Positions 42,785 to 51,842 of a stretch of 64,000 nt of DNA are shown in pieces. The translations under genes and the position numbers were made by a program. Each line of letters begins with the position of its first letter. Within the stretch, counting starts at the first letter, position 1. The stretch spans positions 1,798,001 through 1,862,000 of the forward strand of contig OZ253960.1 of assembly GCA_965267435.1 (NCBI GenBank), read 5' to 3'. Source of the DNA: JAWPMT01 sp965267435. Its GTDB lineage: Bacteria; Bacteroidota; Bacteroidia; Cytophagales; Cyclobacteriaceae. The notes under the pieces were generated by a model. It was given only the letters and a program-made list of their open reading frames with translations. It was not told the origin of the DNA and did no database searches.

Positions 42785-44062
42785 ATGTCACAAAACCTGG
42801 ATGCGACCAATAGAATCCTGAGCGAAATACAAAGAGAAAAGCAGATAGAGGCACTCGCCAAGCAGATTGCCCCACTTAGTGCAGAGGAAGTCGCTCAACT
42901 CAATCATGATGGATTCAATACGCACCCGTCCGCTGAGGCCCGGGACGAGCGACGGGCTTTACTTCACGACCTCGGCGTTGATTGCAGCTACCTATCCGGC
43001 CAAAAGCGAGAGGATCAACCACAAGCTTTCGAAGGGAACATTGAGAACTACATTGGGTTGGCTCAGATCCCGATCGGGCTGGCCGGACCCTTGCTCGTCA
43101 GGGGTGCCAATGCAATGGGTGACTTCTATATCCCGATGGCCACTACTGAGGGTGCCCTCGTCGCCTCCTACAATCGCGGCATGAAGGCCTCCCGCCTCTG
43201 CGGAGGGATCACTTCTGTCTGCCTTTCAGAGGGGCTGCAGCGATGCCCGTTTTTCAAGTTTGAGAATATTGGTGCCTCTGGACTCTTCGTGAAATGGGTA
43301 ATGACACAACTGCCTGTTTTTCGTGAGATCGTCTCAATGGCGAGCAAGCACGCCCATCTTATCGATCTCAAGACGCACATGGAGGGCAATAGCGTGATCC
43401 TGACCTTTGAGTATGCCACCGGGGACGCGGCGGGTCAGAATATGGTCACGATATGCACTCACGAAATTTGCAGATACATCTTATCGTCATTTGACATACC
43501 TCCTATTGAGTGGTACGTCGAGAGCAACTATGCCGGCGACAAGAAAGCCACGGCGATGTCATTTCTGACGGTCCGAGGCAAAAAGGCACTCTCTGAAGTC
43601 GTCCTCCAAAGGCGTGTCATCGAGCAGGTACTGAAGACTACCCCCGAGAAGATCGCCAAGTACTGGCAGTCCGCCACCCTCGCGGTGATGCAAAGCGGAT
43701 CGATCGGCGCGCAGGGACACGTCGCCAATGGCCTGACAGCTCTCTTCATCGCCTGTGGTCAGGATGTGGCATGCATCTCCGAATCAGCCGTAGGTCTTAC
43801 CCGTATGGAGATCAACAGACAAGGCGATCTCTATGTATCAGTGACACTCCCCTCCCTCAACATTGGTACCATCGGAGGTGGCACCTCACTTCCCACACAG
43901 CATGAATGCCTCGAAATGCTGGGCTGTAGTGGTGTCGGCAAAGTGCGGAAGTTCGCTGAAATCTGCTCGGCAGTGGTTCTAGCGGGAGAAATCTCCATAG
44001 CAGCTGCCATGTCTGTCGATCAGTTCACCAAGGCGCACGAAAAACTCGGTCGAAGACCCTGA
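42785..44062 (+). CDS. Class I hydroxymethylglutaryl-CoA reductase
   Basis: 425 residues, cytoplasmic, no membrane anchor. Class I features: ENYIGLAQIPIGLAGPL (substrate loop), MATTEGALVAS with E122, GDAAGQNMVT (cofactor dihydropyridine-binding motif, in the archaeal/bacterial form), ESNYAGDKKATA with K253/K254, GQDVACISES with D327, and C-terminal AHEKLGR with H418. All four catalytic residues are present. It reduces HMG-CoA to mevalonate with NAD(P)H, committing carbon to isoprenoids. As first gene of an eight-gene operon (7 nt before the UbiA gene) it may provide isoprenoid precursor for that pathway. It could also be the cell's only HMG-CoA reductase. Confidence 0.9.
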   Translation: MSQNLDATNRILSEIQREKQIEALAKQIAPLSAEEVAQLNHDGFNTHPSAEARDERRALLHDLGVDCSYLSGQKREDQPQAFEGNIENYIGLAQIPIGLAGPLLVRGANAMGDFYIPMATTEGALVASYNRGMKASRLCGGITSVCLSEGLQRCPFFKFENIGASGLFVKWVMTQLPVFREIVSMASKHAHLIDLKTHMEGNSVILTFEYATGDAAGQNMVTICTHEICRYILSSFDIPPIEWYVESNYAGDKKATAMSFLTVRGKKALSEVVLQRRVIEQVLKTTPEKIAKYWQSATLAVMQSGSIGAQGHVANGLTALFIACGQDVACISESAVGLTRMEINRQGDLYVSVTLPSLNIGTIGGGTSLPTQHECLEMLGCSGVGKVRKFAEICSAVVLAGEISIAAAMSVDQFTKAHEKLGRRP

Positions 44063-44069
44063 CCAGATC

Positions 44070-44996
44070 ATGGAAAGCTCCAGTTTCGTCCATCGATTCT
44101 ATATCTATCAAAAGGAGCGATTTCCCTTTCTCGCACATGGTGTCCTGATTTCATCATTCACGTTTTCTGCCATCTCTTACTCCAGAATTTGTCGTGGAGC
44201 ATCGGGCTTCATTCCTTGGGGAGACTTCATCATAGGCATCTTCGCGACGGTCACACTCTTCTTCCTCGTGCGGGTATTCGATGAGTTCAAGGACCAGGAA
44301 GATGACAAAAAGTACCGCCCGTACCTACCCGTCCCCCGGGGTCTTATTTCACTGCAAGAGCTCAAAGTAGTTGGTTGGGTCGTCGGACTCGCGCAGGTAG
44401 CGGTCATTGGCATTTTTCAACTCAATATGCTTTATCTGTACGTCATCGTCCTGGCCTACCTGGCGCTGATGGGGGTAGAATTCTTCGTCCCCACTTGGCT
44501 CAAGCAGCGCCAGCTCATCTACGTGGCCTCCCACATGGTGATCATCCCACTGATCGACATTTATGCCAGTGGGCTGGATTGGCTGCTCGATGGTGCACAG
44601 CCCCATCTTGGGCTACTATGGTTTTTTGCTGTCTCGTACTCCAACGGACTGGTGATCGAGTTTGGCCGCAAAATCAGAACCCCAGAAATGGAAGAAAAGG
44701 GCGTCGTATCCTACACAGGCATGTACGGCACACGGGGTGGCACAGCAGCATGGATTGGGCTGATGTTCGTCACCATGTCGCTCGCGATCGGCGCCTCATT
44801 TTACGCCGGATATGGATGGGTGGCCCCGGTGACCTTCGGGCTCTTTTTCGTTCTCTTTTCCCTTCCAGGTTGGCTTTTTATCCATCGGCCTACACCCCGC
44901 AAAACCAAACTAATTGAGTACTCGTCAGCGGCGTGGACTGCCTTGATGTATTTCTCCCTTGGGGCTATCCCAATGATTAAATCCCTGATCCAGTGA
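44070..44996 (+). CDS. UbiA-family prenyltransferase
   Basis: 308 residues, about eight or nine membrane helices. The first aspartate-rich motif is RVFDEFKDQEDD (D71, D75, D78), followed by YRPYLPVPRG, the conserved R-P-x-x-P-x-P-x-G that binds prenyl diphosphate. The second motif is EFGRKIRTPEMEEKGVVSY (E197 to E209), a Glu-rich variant of the usual D-x-x-x-D. UbiA enzymes attach a prenyl chain from its diphosphate to an aromatic, quinone, haem or glycerol-phosphate acceptor in the membrane. The acceptor here is unknown. It is 7 nt after the HMG-CoA reductase and overlaps the next gene by 4 nt. Confidence 0.85.
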   Translation: MESSSFVHRFYIYQKERFPFLAHGVLISSFTFSAISYSRICRGASGFIPWGDFIIGIFATVTLFFLVRVFDEFKDQEDDKKYRPYLPVPRGLISLQELKVVGWVVGLAQVAVIGIFQLNMLYLYVIVLAYLALMGVEFFVPTWLKQRQLIYVASHMVIIPLIDIYASGLDWLLDGAQPHLGLLWFFAVSYSNGLVIEFGRKIRTPEMEEKGVVSYTGMYGTRGGTAAWIGLMFVTMSLAIGASFYAGYGWVAPVTFGLFFVLFSLPGWLFIHRPTPRKTKLIEYSSAAWTALMYFSLGAIPMIKSLIQ

Positions 44997-47581
44997 CAAC
45001 TTTGACCGACGATACGATCACCAAGTCCAGTGCCGGAATTGGCGGTAAGGCCCGAAACCTGCTCGAACTCGAGAAGATAGGTGCCAACGTGCCTAGATGG
45101 ACGGTTATCCCTGAGGACGTCCTGCTCAGCCAACTCCCCACCTGGTCCTCCAAGGAGGAAATGGGCGACGAGTTCGAACACCTCACTGTTCCAGCATCTG
45201 TGCTATCGCACATCCAGGAGGCATTCGGGGATCAGTACAACAGCAAGTCGTTTGCTGTGAGGTCCTCGGCGATTGATGAGGACAGTGCAGAGTTCTCCTT
45301 TGCCGGACAGTTTGAGACGTACCTCAATGTCCCTTTTTCCGACCTGGACAACAAGGTCCTTTCAATTTGGAAATCGGCAGTATCTGATCGCGTCCTTGCC
45401 TACCGAGAGGAACATCACCTACCATTCCGCTATGGGATCGGCGTGCTGATCCAGGAAATGGTCTTCCCGGATGTATCGGGCGTCGGTTTCGGAGTCGATC
45501 CCGTCTCGGGGGACCGAAATACCAAAGTGATTTCTGCGGTTTACGGTCTTGGAGAAGGCCTCGTCTCCGGGCTTTTGGATGCCGATTCCTTCCGCATCAC
45601 ACCAGAGGGTATCCAATCCAACCTGGTGCACAAAACGCATGCTCTTGTCAGAAACAAAAAAGGGCATGGTATCAAGAAAGTGGCGGTGCCAACAGAAGCA
45701 GCGGATCAACCAACGCTCACAGATGCAAAGCTGTATGAAGTTGCAGAATTGCTGGATAAGTTGACGGACCAACTAGGTCTTCCACAGGATATCGAGTTTG
45801 CCTATCAGGGAGACACACTCTACCTGCTGCAAACAAGACCGATCACCACCCTGGAACGATCCGAGAAGCAGGAATATACGGTCTGGGACAATAGCAATAT
45901 CGTTGAGTCCTACCCGGGCATCACCACGCCAATGACCTTCTCATTCATTCTGAAGATGTACGAGGCAGTCTACCGTCAGTTCGTCAATATCATGGGAGTG
46001 AAAAGCAGAGAGATCAACCAACATGCAGCGGTCTTTGCCCAAATGCTTGGACTCGTTCGTGGACGCGTGTACTACAACCTGCTCAGTTGGTACCGAATGC
46101 TGGCCATGTTGCCGGGATACTCCCTCAACGCGGAAAACATGGAGCGCATGATGGGCGTCAAGGAGCGCTTCGAACTGGATGAAAAATATAAAATGAGCAA
46201 GGGACTGGCCACGGTGAGAATTGCTGAGATGGTCCTCAAAATGATGGTGATGATGCTCCGGCTCCCTTCGGATCGCAGGCGGTTCATGCATCAATTGAAT
46301 GTGATTCTCGCCCAATACGAATGCATCGATTTCAACCAGCCAACGCCCGCAGAGATCATTAACCATTACCTCACGTTGGAGCGGACCCTCCTACTGAAGT
46401 GGAAAGCACCTCTCGTCAACGATTTCTTCTCGATGATCTGGTTTGGTATGCTCGCCAGACTCACCGCCCAATACTGCCCTGAAGATCCGAATATTCACAA
46501 CGACCTCCTATGCGGCAGCCAGGACATCATTTCTGTGGAGCCAATACATATGAGCATGGATATTGCCGTCCTTGTCGCGAAGAACGAGCAATCGAAGCAG
46601 CTATTTCAGGACTATGCACCCGATGAAATCTGGAATCGCCTGTGTGACGGTGACTACCCCGAAATCAAGGAGGCAATTGATCACTACCTGGCAAGATTTG
46701 GTGAGCGGTGCGTTGGTGAGCTGAAACTTGAGTCTATCTCGTACAGCCAAAAACCCTCGCTTTTCGTCAAGATCATCAAGTCCTACATCCAGCAGGACAT
46801 CACGAAAAGAATTGGCCAGGACAATATCGAAGAGACAGTAAGAACCGCCGCCGAGGCCAAACTGGCAAGTACGCTGCGGGGCCAGCCACTGAAGAGGTGG
46901 TGGTTCAATGTAGTGCTCCGCCAGACCCGGGACCTCGTGAGCAACCGTGAGAACCTTAGGTATGAACGCACTCGAGGTTTCGGGATGGTCAGGAAGATGT
47001 TGACCGCGCTGGGCCACCACTGGCACGAAGAAGGACATATCGGTGAACCTCGCGACATTTTTTACCTGGAATTAGAAGAAATCACCTCCGCATCCGATGG
47101 AGCCTTTGATCCAGCATGGGCAGGCAAAATTGAGGAGAGGAAAAATGAATTTGCGGAGTACCGCAGCCAGCCACCACCACAGGAGCGATTCTATACCTAC
47201 GGCCAGGACTTCTCTGACGAATACATCTACTCACTGGAAAAGGTCGCCGAAGGACAGGAGCAACTGACAGGCATTGGCTGCTGCCCTGGGAAGGTCCATG
47301 CCAATGTGCAGGTCGTCAGGGATCCTCATGAGATAGAGTCGCTCAACGGAGATATCCTGGTGACCTCCAATACTGATCCGGGATGGGTCATGCTGTTCCC
47401 CACCGCGTCGGCAGTCATCGTCGAGAGAGGTAGTTTGCTGAGTCACTCGGCCATCGTCTGCAGGGAAATGGGTATCCCGTGCATTGTGAGCGTGACCGGC
47501 CTATTGCGGTCCCTGAAGACAGGAGATGAAATCATGATGGATGGGAGCTCCGGCAAGATCATACGTGTCAACCATGGATGA
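44993..47581 (+). CDS. PEP-synthase/rifampin-phosphotransferase-like enzyme
   Basis: 862 residues from a GTG at 44993, overlapping the UbiA stop (GTGA). The N-terminal ATP-grasp (PEP/pyruvate-binding) domain spans about 1-300: FAVRSSAIDEDSAEFSFAGQFETYLNV, QEMVFPDVSGVGFGVDP, and the closing QDIEFAYQGDTLYLLQTRPIT. A central domain (about 305-760) is helical and resembles the substrate domain of rifampin phosphotransferase-type proteins rather than the TIM barrel of PEP synthase. The C-terminal swivelling domain has the phosphohistidine in GSLLSHSAIVCREMG. Such enzymes split ATP into AMP and phosphate and transfer phosphate via His to a hydroxyl. Here the acceptor is probably a pathway intermediate, not pyruvate. 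It overlaps the next gene by 8 nt. Confidence 0.85.
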   Translation: MTTLTDDTITKSSAGIGGKARNLLELEKIGANVPRWTVIPEDVLLSQLPTWSSKEEMGDEFEHLTVPASVLSHIQEAFGDQYNSKSFAVRSSAIDEDSAEFSFAGQFETYLNVPFSDLDNKVLSIWKSAVSDRVLAYREEHHLPFRYGIGVLIQEMVFPDVSGVGFGVDPVSGDRNTKVISAVYGLGEGLVSGLLDADSFRITPEGIQSNLVHKTHALVRNKKGHGIKKVAVPTEAADQPTLTDAKLYEVAELLDKLTDQLGLPQDIEFAYQGDTLYLLQTRPITTLERSEKQEYTVWDNSNIVESYPGITTPMTFSFILKMYEAVYRQFVNIMGVKSREINQHAAVFAQMLGLVRGRVYYNLLSWYRMLAMLPGYSLNAENMERMMGVKERFELDEKYKMSKGLATVRIAEMVLKMMVMMLRLPSDRRRFMHQLNVILAQYECIDFNQPTPAEIINHYLTLERTLLLKWKAPLVNDFFSMIWFGMLARLTAQYCPEDPNIHNDLLCGSQDIISVEPIHMSMDIAVLVAKNEQSKQLFQDYAPDEIWNRLCDGDYPEIKEAIDHYLARFGERCVGELKLESISYSQKPSLFVKIIKSYIQQDITKRIGQDNIEETVRTAAEAKLASTLRGQPLKRWWFNVVLRQTRDLVSNRENLRYERTRGFGMVRKMLTALGHHWHEEGHIGEPRDIFYLELEEITSASDGAFDPAWAGKIEERKNEFAEYRSQPPPQERFYTYGQDFSDEYIYSLEKVAEGQEQLTGIGCCPGKVHANVQVVRDPHEIESLNGDILVTSNTDPGWVMLFPTASAVIVERGSLLSHSAIVCREMGIPCIVSVTGLLRSLKTGDEIMMDGSSGKIIRVNHG

Positions 47582-48656
47582 GCAACTAAGCAACGTAGCG
47601 CACGACTACATCAGGTATGCCAACTGCTGGGAAGATGCCGACGTCCTGCTTAGCGCCCTGGAAGTGGGCACCGGAGATCACGTACTTTCCATTGGCTCGG
47701 CTGGGGACAACAGCTTTTCACTGCTCTGCGGGGACCCGGAGCTGGTCGTAGCCGTAGACATCAACCTCATCCAACTCCACCTGATAGAGCTCAAGAAAGC
47801 GGCATTTCGCGCACTCGACCATTCTGAATTCCTGCAGTTTCTGGGGTTCACGCCGTGCGACCACATCTGGGAGCTTTTCACGAAAGTTAGGAAATGCATG
47901 AGCGCAGAACTGAGTCACTTCTGGTCGGTGCGCAAAGGCGAGATCGAGGCAGGCATCATCCACCAAGGCAAATTTGAAAAGTACTTCCAGCTATTTCACT
48001 CCAGGGTGCTGCCGTTAATCCACACAAAAAAGCGAATCAGGGGATTGATTGCCACGAAGGAGCCTGCCCAGCAGGTCACGTTCTATGAGAAGCAGTGGAA
48101 CAACCTGCGGTGGAAGCTGCTTTTCAAGGTCTTCTTCAGCAAGTTCGTTATGGGAAGGTTCGGTCGCGATCCGGCGTTCTTGTCTGAAGTCCAGGTGCCG
48201 GTCTCCACATTCATTCTCGATCAATCCCGGAGGCATTTGACATCGGTGCATTGTCAGGACAACTATTTCCTCCACTATATCCTCAGCGGCAGCTTCGGCA
48301 CACACCTTCCGCATTTTGCACGAGCTGAAAATTTTGAACGCATCAAGACCCGGCTTGATCGCCTGGTGGTGTACCAGGGGTTGGCAGAAGAGGCATTCGC
48401 CAAATACCCCACATTTAGCAAATTCAACTTGTCTGACATTTTTGAGTACATGCCAACGGAGACCTTCAGGTCCGTAGCCAAAACGCTGGTCGATCTCGGC
48501 GAGTCTGGAGCCCGGTATGCCTATTGGAACCTGATGGTCCCGCGAGTAATGTCGCAAGATGACCATCGATTAGCTCCTGACCCGGAAGTGCAGCGACTAC
48601 GGTCCGAGGACAAGGGATTCTTCTACGGCAATTTTCTGACGGACGTGAAATCATGA
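47574..48656 (+). CDS. BtaA-like (DUF3419) S-adenosylmethionine 3-amino-3-carboxypropyl transferase
   Basis: 360 residues from the ATG at 47574 (MDEQLSNVAHDYIRYANCWED). The frame is open 11 codons upstream, but this start gives the 8-nt overlap typical of the operon. DUF3419/BtaA motifs: YANCWEDADVLLSAL, the SAM-binding LSIGSAGDNSFSLL, VVAVDINLIQLHLIELKKAAF, GIIHQGKFEKYFQLF, and the C-terminal GARYAYWNLMVPR. BtaA moves the aminocarboxypropyl group of SAM onto the free hydroxyl of diacylglycerol, the first step of betaine-lipid (DGTS) synthesis. No BtaB methyltransferase is present here, so the amine may stay unmethylated or be acylated. Acceptor lipid unknown. Confidence 0.85.
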   Translation: MDEQLSNVAHDYIRYANCWEDADVLLSALEVGTGDHVLSIGSAGDNSFSLLCGDPELVVAVDINLIQLHLIELKKAAFRALDHSEFLQFLGFTPCDHIWELFTKVRKCMSAELSHFWSVRKGEIEAGIIHQGKFEKYFQLFHSRVLPLIHTKKRIRGLIATKEPAQQVTFYEKQWNNLRWKLLFKVFFSKFVMGRFGRDPAFLSEVQVPVSTFILDQSRRHLTSVHCQDNYFLHYILSGSFGTHLPHFARAENFERIKTRLDRLVVYQGLAEEAFAKYPTFSKFNLSDIFEYMPTETFRSVAKTLVDLGESGARYAYWNLMVPRVMSQDDHRLAPDPEVQRLRSEDKGFFYGNFLTDVKS

Positions 48657-49318
48657 ATGCCAGTCTCCAAAATACCGTGTACCTGGCAGGTGCTTTTCTG
48701 GCGTTGTTTGGAACGGCCGAGCTCTTCTACCACAAATTCAAGATCAGCGCCGAACTGACCAGGAAATATGTGCATACTGCCACTGGGCTACTGACAATGC
48801 TTTTTCCGCCTTTGATTCAGAACCGGCTTCTGGTCCTCGTCCTCTGTAGTAGCTTCCTGATCATTGTGCTGCTGTCACGGCACTATCGATTGCTGCCCTC
48901 CATCCACGCCGTCAAGCGAAAAACAACGGGTAGTATCCACTATCCCATCATCGTGTCAGGATGCTACCTCGTCTACATGGAATACGGTCAGCTGATATTC
49001 TACTATCTGCCCATATTGATCATGGCGATCTGCGACCCCGTCGCAAGCATTGTCGGCAGAAAATGGCCCAGGGGCCATTACAAAGTCTTTGGGGGCGTAA
49101 AGACGCTCAGTGGATCACTCGGTTTTTTTGCTAGCGCACTCCTTCTAAGCATGGCACTGGTATTGACAGTCGAAAGACTGCAACTGTCCGAAGCGATCCT
49201 TCTGGCACTAACCATATCGGCGATTACAACAGTCATCGAGGGAATTACCCACAGGGGATACGACAACTTGCTCATTCCCGCTGGAAGCTTAGCAGTACTC
49301 ATCCTTTTTATCAATTAG
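48653..49318 (+). CDS. Phytol/dolichol-kinase-like (polyprenol kinase family) membrane protein
   Basis: 221 residues, six to seven membrane helices, overlapping the BtaA-like gene by 4 nt (ATGA). Family motifs are ELTRKYVHTATGLL near the N-terminus, ICDPVASIVGRKWPRGHYKVFGGVKTLSGSLGFF (the nucleotide-binding D-P-x-A-x-x-x-G and K-T-x-x-G-S), and TTVIEGITHRGYDNLLIP. These match the CTP-dependent phytol kinase (VTE5)/dolichol kinase/phosphatidate cytidylyltransferase group. In tocopherol synthesis VTE5 phosphorylates free phytol, ahead of a UbiA-type prenyltransferase. The combination in this operon suggests activation of a free prenol or lipid alcohol. Exact substrate unknown. Confidence 0.83.
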   Translation: MNASLQNTVYLAGAFLALFGTAELFYHKFKISAELTRKYVHTATGLLTMLFPPLIQNRLLVLVLCSSFLIIVLLSRHYRLLPSIHAVKRKTTGSIHYPIIVSGCYLVYMEYGQLIFYYLPILIMAICDPVASIVGRKWPRGHYKVFGGVKTLSGSLGFFASALLLSMALVLTVERLQLSEAILLALTISAITTVIEGITHRGYDNLLIPAGSLAVLILFIN

Positions 49319-49326
49319 CTCACGAC

Positions 49327-50340
49327 ATGGAAGAATTTCAGCTCATCAAAACAATGCCGGGCGAGTCCAAATTTGAAGTCTTTGCCGAATTACCCAGAGC
49401 CCTATATCCGCAGGAAAGCCAACGTTTTACACTTGGGCATGATCCCGTCACGACCCATCTCGAAGGCTGCTATGTGCTCCTCAATGCCAACGAGCCTGTC
49501 GGAAGGTTTGCCTTATATGCCAACCCTCACCTTATCTATCAAGGGGCGCCAGCGGCATGCATAGGAAGTTATGAATGCGTCGATGACGGCCCAGTGGGCG
49601 ACGAACTGATCAACCGCGCCATCGACCTTGTCAACAACAAAGGATATCGCTGGCTGATTGGACCCATGGAGGGATCGACATGGAACACGTACCGCTTTAG
49701 CCTGCACAATACACACCGCAACTTCTTCCTTGAGCCCTACCACCATACGTATTACAACGACCAATTTGTCAATGCCGGCTTCAAAGAAATCGCCAGCTAT
49801 TATTCGCACCTGGATACACATCTCAACTATGATATCCAAGAGCAGCACGAACTGGAGCAGGGCTACCTAAAGAATGGGGCTGTGTTCAGAAATCTGGACC
49901 TCACAGACCTGAGAAATGAGTTGGTAAAGCTGGCGCAACTGAGCCTTGAGGCGTTTTGCCACAACTTCCTCTTTACGCCTATTGAGGTGGAGGAATTCGT
50001 CTCAAAATATGAGAAAGTCGGCCCCTTGCTTGACCCCGACCTGATATGGCTCGTGGAGGACCAGGACCATGAACTCCACGCTCTCATCTTCGGCGTACAA
50101 GATTTTCAAGGTCCCGCTGGTGAAACCGTCATCACCAAATCCTTGGCTCGCAAGCGCTCGTCACCTTTCCATGGCATGGGGACCTATTTGATTGGCAAAC
50201 TGAATGAGACCGCCAGGAAGAAGGGTTACAAGAAAGGCATCCATGCAATGATGATAAAGGACAATGCCTCCCGGCGAATCTCTGAACACTTCGAGGCACA
50301 CGAGTTCAAATCCTACGCTTTGTATGGCCGGGCATTATGA
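49327..50340 (+). CDS. GNAT-like acyltransferase
   Basis: 337 residues, soluble, 8 nt after the kinase-like gene. Segments VGRFALYANPHL, GSYECVDDGPVGDELINRAIDLVNNKGYRWLIGPMEGSTWNTYRF and the C-terminal SPFHGMGTYLIGKLNETARKKGYKKGIHAMMIKDNASRRI form two GNAT-like halves. The N-terminal half has the 'G-Y-R-x-L-I-G-P-M-x-G-S-T-W-x-x-Y-R-F' pattern of an uncharacterised bacterial GNAT group. It could N-acylate an amine, for example the amino group left by the BtaA-like enzyme, using an acyl donor made by the adjacent AMP ligase. That link is inferred from gene order. It overlaps the AMP ligase by 4 nt. Confidence 0.7.
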   Translation: MEEFQLIKTMPGESKFEVFAELPRALYPQESQRFTLGHDPVTTHLEGCYVLLNANEPVGRFALYANPHLIYQGAPAACIGSYECVDDGPVGDELINRAIDLVNNKGYRWLIGPMEGSTWNTYRFSLHNTHRNFFLEPYHHTYYNDQFVNAGFKEIASYYSHLDTHLNYDIQEQHELEQGYLKNGAVFRNLDLTDLRNELVKLAQLSLEAFCHNFLFTPIEVEEFVSKYEKVGPLLDPDLIWLVEDQDHELHALIFGVQDFQGPAGETVITKSLARKRSSPFHGMGTYLIGKLNETARKKGYKKGIHAMMIKDNASRRISEHFEAHEFKSYALYGRAL

Positions 50341-51842
50341 ACATCACGGAGCTTTTTTTTAGGGCCGCAAGCGCCTACCCGGATACGATCGCCATTGTGG
50401 ATAGGAAAACCAGCATCACCTACCACGAGCTATCGGATGATGTCCGGAAGACAGCCGCTTACTTTAGCCAAAAAGGCATAAAAGAAGGAGACCGCGTGCT
50501 TGTCTTTGTACCCATGAGCATCGACCTCTACCGCGTTGTAATGGCGCTCTTTTACCTCGGCGCCGTCGCGGTTTTCCTCGATGAATGGGCGAGCAAACAG
50601 CGCCTTGAACTTTGCTGCCGGTTGGCAGATTGTCAGGGTTTTGTAGGCATTTTCAAAGCCCGTGTCTTCAGGTGGTTTTCAAGTCCACTCCGGCAGATCC
50701 CTATCAACCTTCACGATCGGAAAATGCTCGACAGTAGCATTCCCATAACACAGGTAACCGCCGACAGTCCGGCGCTCATCACCTTCACCACCGGGAGTAC
50801 CGGCACACCGAAGGCTGCCAATCGAACACATCAATTCCTCAAAGAACAATTTGACGCGCTCAATGATGAGATCGACCCACAGCCGAAGGATGTTGACCTC
50901 GTAACACTACCGATCGTCCTGTTCCAAAACCTGGGAATGGGCAGCACGTCAGTCATTGCGGATTTTGACATGAGGCAACCAGATGCCCTCGATCCCGCCC
51001 CTATTGTCCAACAGCTTGTCCAATACCAGGTGAACCGAATGACCACCTCCCCCTTTTTTGTTCGGAAGGTATCGGAATATGCCACCCAACAAAGGACAAA
51101 TCTTCCTCATCTCAGGAAGGTCTTTACCGGAGGCGCACCTGTCTTTCCTACGGATGCCAGGCTTTTGCTCAAAGCATTTCCGTCGGCGAAATCTATCATC
51201 CTCTACGGATCGACAGAAGCCGAACCTATGAGCTCCATCGACGCAAAGGAACTTGCTATCACCTCAACGGAGGAGACCGGAGGATTGGCAGTGGGCAAAC
51301 CCAACAGCAGCACCCAATTGAAGATCATTGAAATCATTGACGAAGCGCTGCCTACCTGCTCACCTTCAGAACTGGAAAGCATGACACTAGCAGAAGGAAG
51401 AATTGGCGAGATTATCGTCTCGGGGCCACATGTGCTGGCTTCCTATTTTCGCAATGACGAAGCCTTCCGTACCAACAAGATCGTAGTGGATGGCACCGTC
51501 TGGCACAGAACCGGGGACAGTGGATTCCTTCACGGGAGAGACCTTTTCCTCACAGGACGAAACAAGCAACTGATCAAGTCTGGAGATAGCTATCTATCTC
51601 CATTCATCATGGAAGACATTCTGCAACACATTGATGGGGTGACCACCGGTACCCTCATGGAACTGGACGGCAAAGTCACGCTAGTAGTGGAGACGGTGCT
51701 AAGTGAAGCTCAGGTCACTCCAAATGTTGGTTCCATCCCGTATAACGAGGTGATGGTCATGAAGCACATCCCCCGTGATCCCCGACACAACTCGAAAATT
51801 GACTATGGAAAACTAAAGCAACTACTAAAACCTCAACCGTAA
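50337..51842 (+). CDS. OleC-like AMP-forming fatty acyl ligase / beta-lactone synthetase family
   Basis: 501 residues. AMP-binding motif FTTGSTGTPKAANRTH (about 143-158), A5-like region YGSTEAEPMSS, GEIIVSGPHVLASYF, and VWHRTGDSGFLHGRDLFLTGRNKQLI with the conserved Asp. The C-terminus reads PRDPRHNSKIDYGKL, the R-H-N-x-K-I form of OleC and related long-chain acyl ligases, including the catalytic lysine. Substrate may be a long-chain or beta-hydroxy acid, activated as acyl-AMP then acyl-CoA or closed to a beta-lactone. OleA, OleB and OleD homologues are not in the operon, so olefin synthesis is unlikely. Start overlaps the GNAT stop by 4 nt and its own stop overlaps the MMPL start by 1 nt. Confidence 0.85.
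   Translation: MNITELFFRAASAYPDTIAIVDRKTSITYHELSDDVRKTAAYFSQKGIKEGDRVLVFVPMSIDLYRVVMALFYLGAVAVFLDEWASKQRLELCCRLADCQGFVGIFKARVFRWFSSPLRQIPINLHDRKMLDSSIPITQVTADSPALITFTTGSTGTPKAANRTHQFLKEQFDALNDEIDPQPKDVDLVTLPIVLFQNLGMGSTSVIADFDMRQPDALDPAPIVQQLVQYQVNRMTTSPFFVRKVSEYATQQRTNLPHLRKVFTGGAPVFPTDARLLLKAFPSAKSIILYGSTEAEPMSSIDAKELAITSTEETGGLAVGKPNSSTQLKIIEIIDEALPTCSPSELESMTLAEGRIGEIIVSGPHVLASYFRNDEAFRTNKIVVDGTVWHRTGDSGFLHGRDLFLTGRNKQLIKSGDSYLSPFIMEDILQHIDGVTTGTLMELDGKVTLVVETVLSEAQVTPNVGSIPYNEVMVMKHIPRDPRHNSKIDYGKLKQLLKPQP

Noticed and set aside
50337..51842. Long-chain olefin (ole) biosynthesis operon
   Set aside because: Only an OleC-like ligase is present; OleA thiolase, OleB and OleD homologues are missing.
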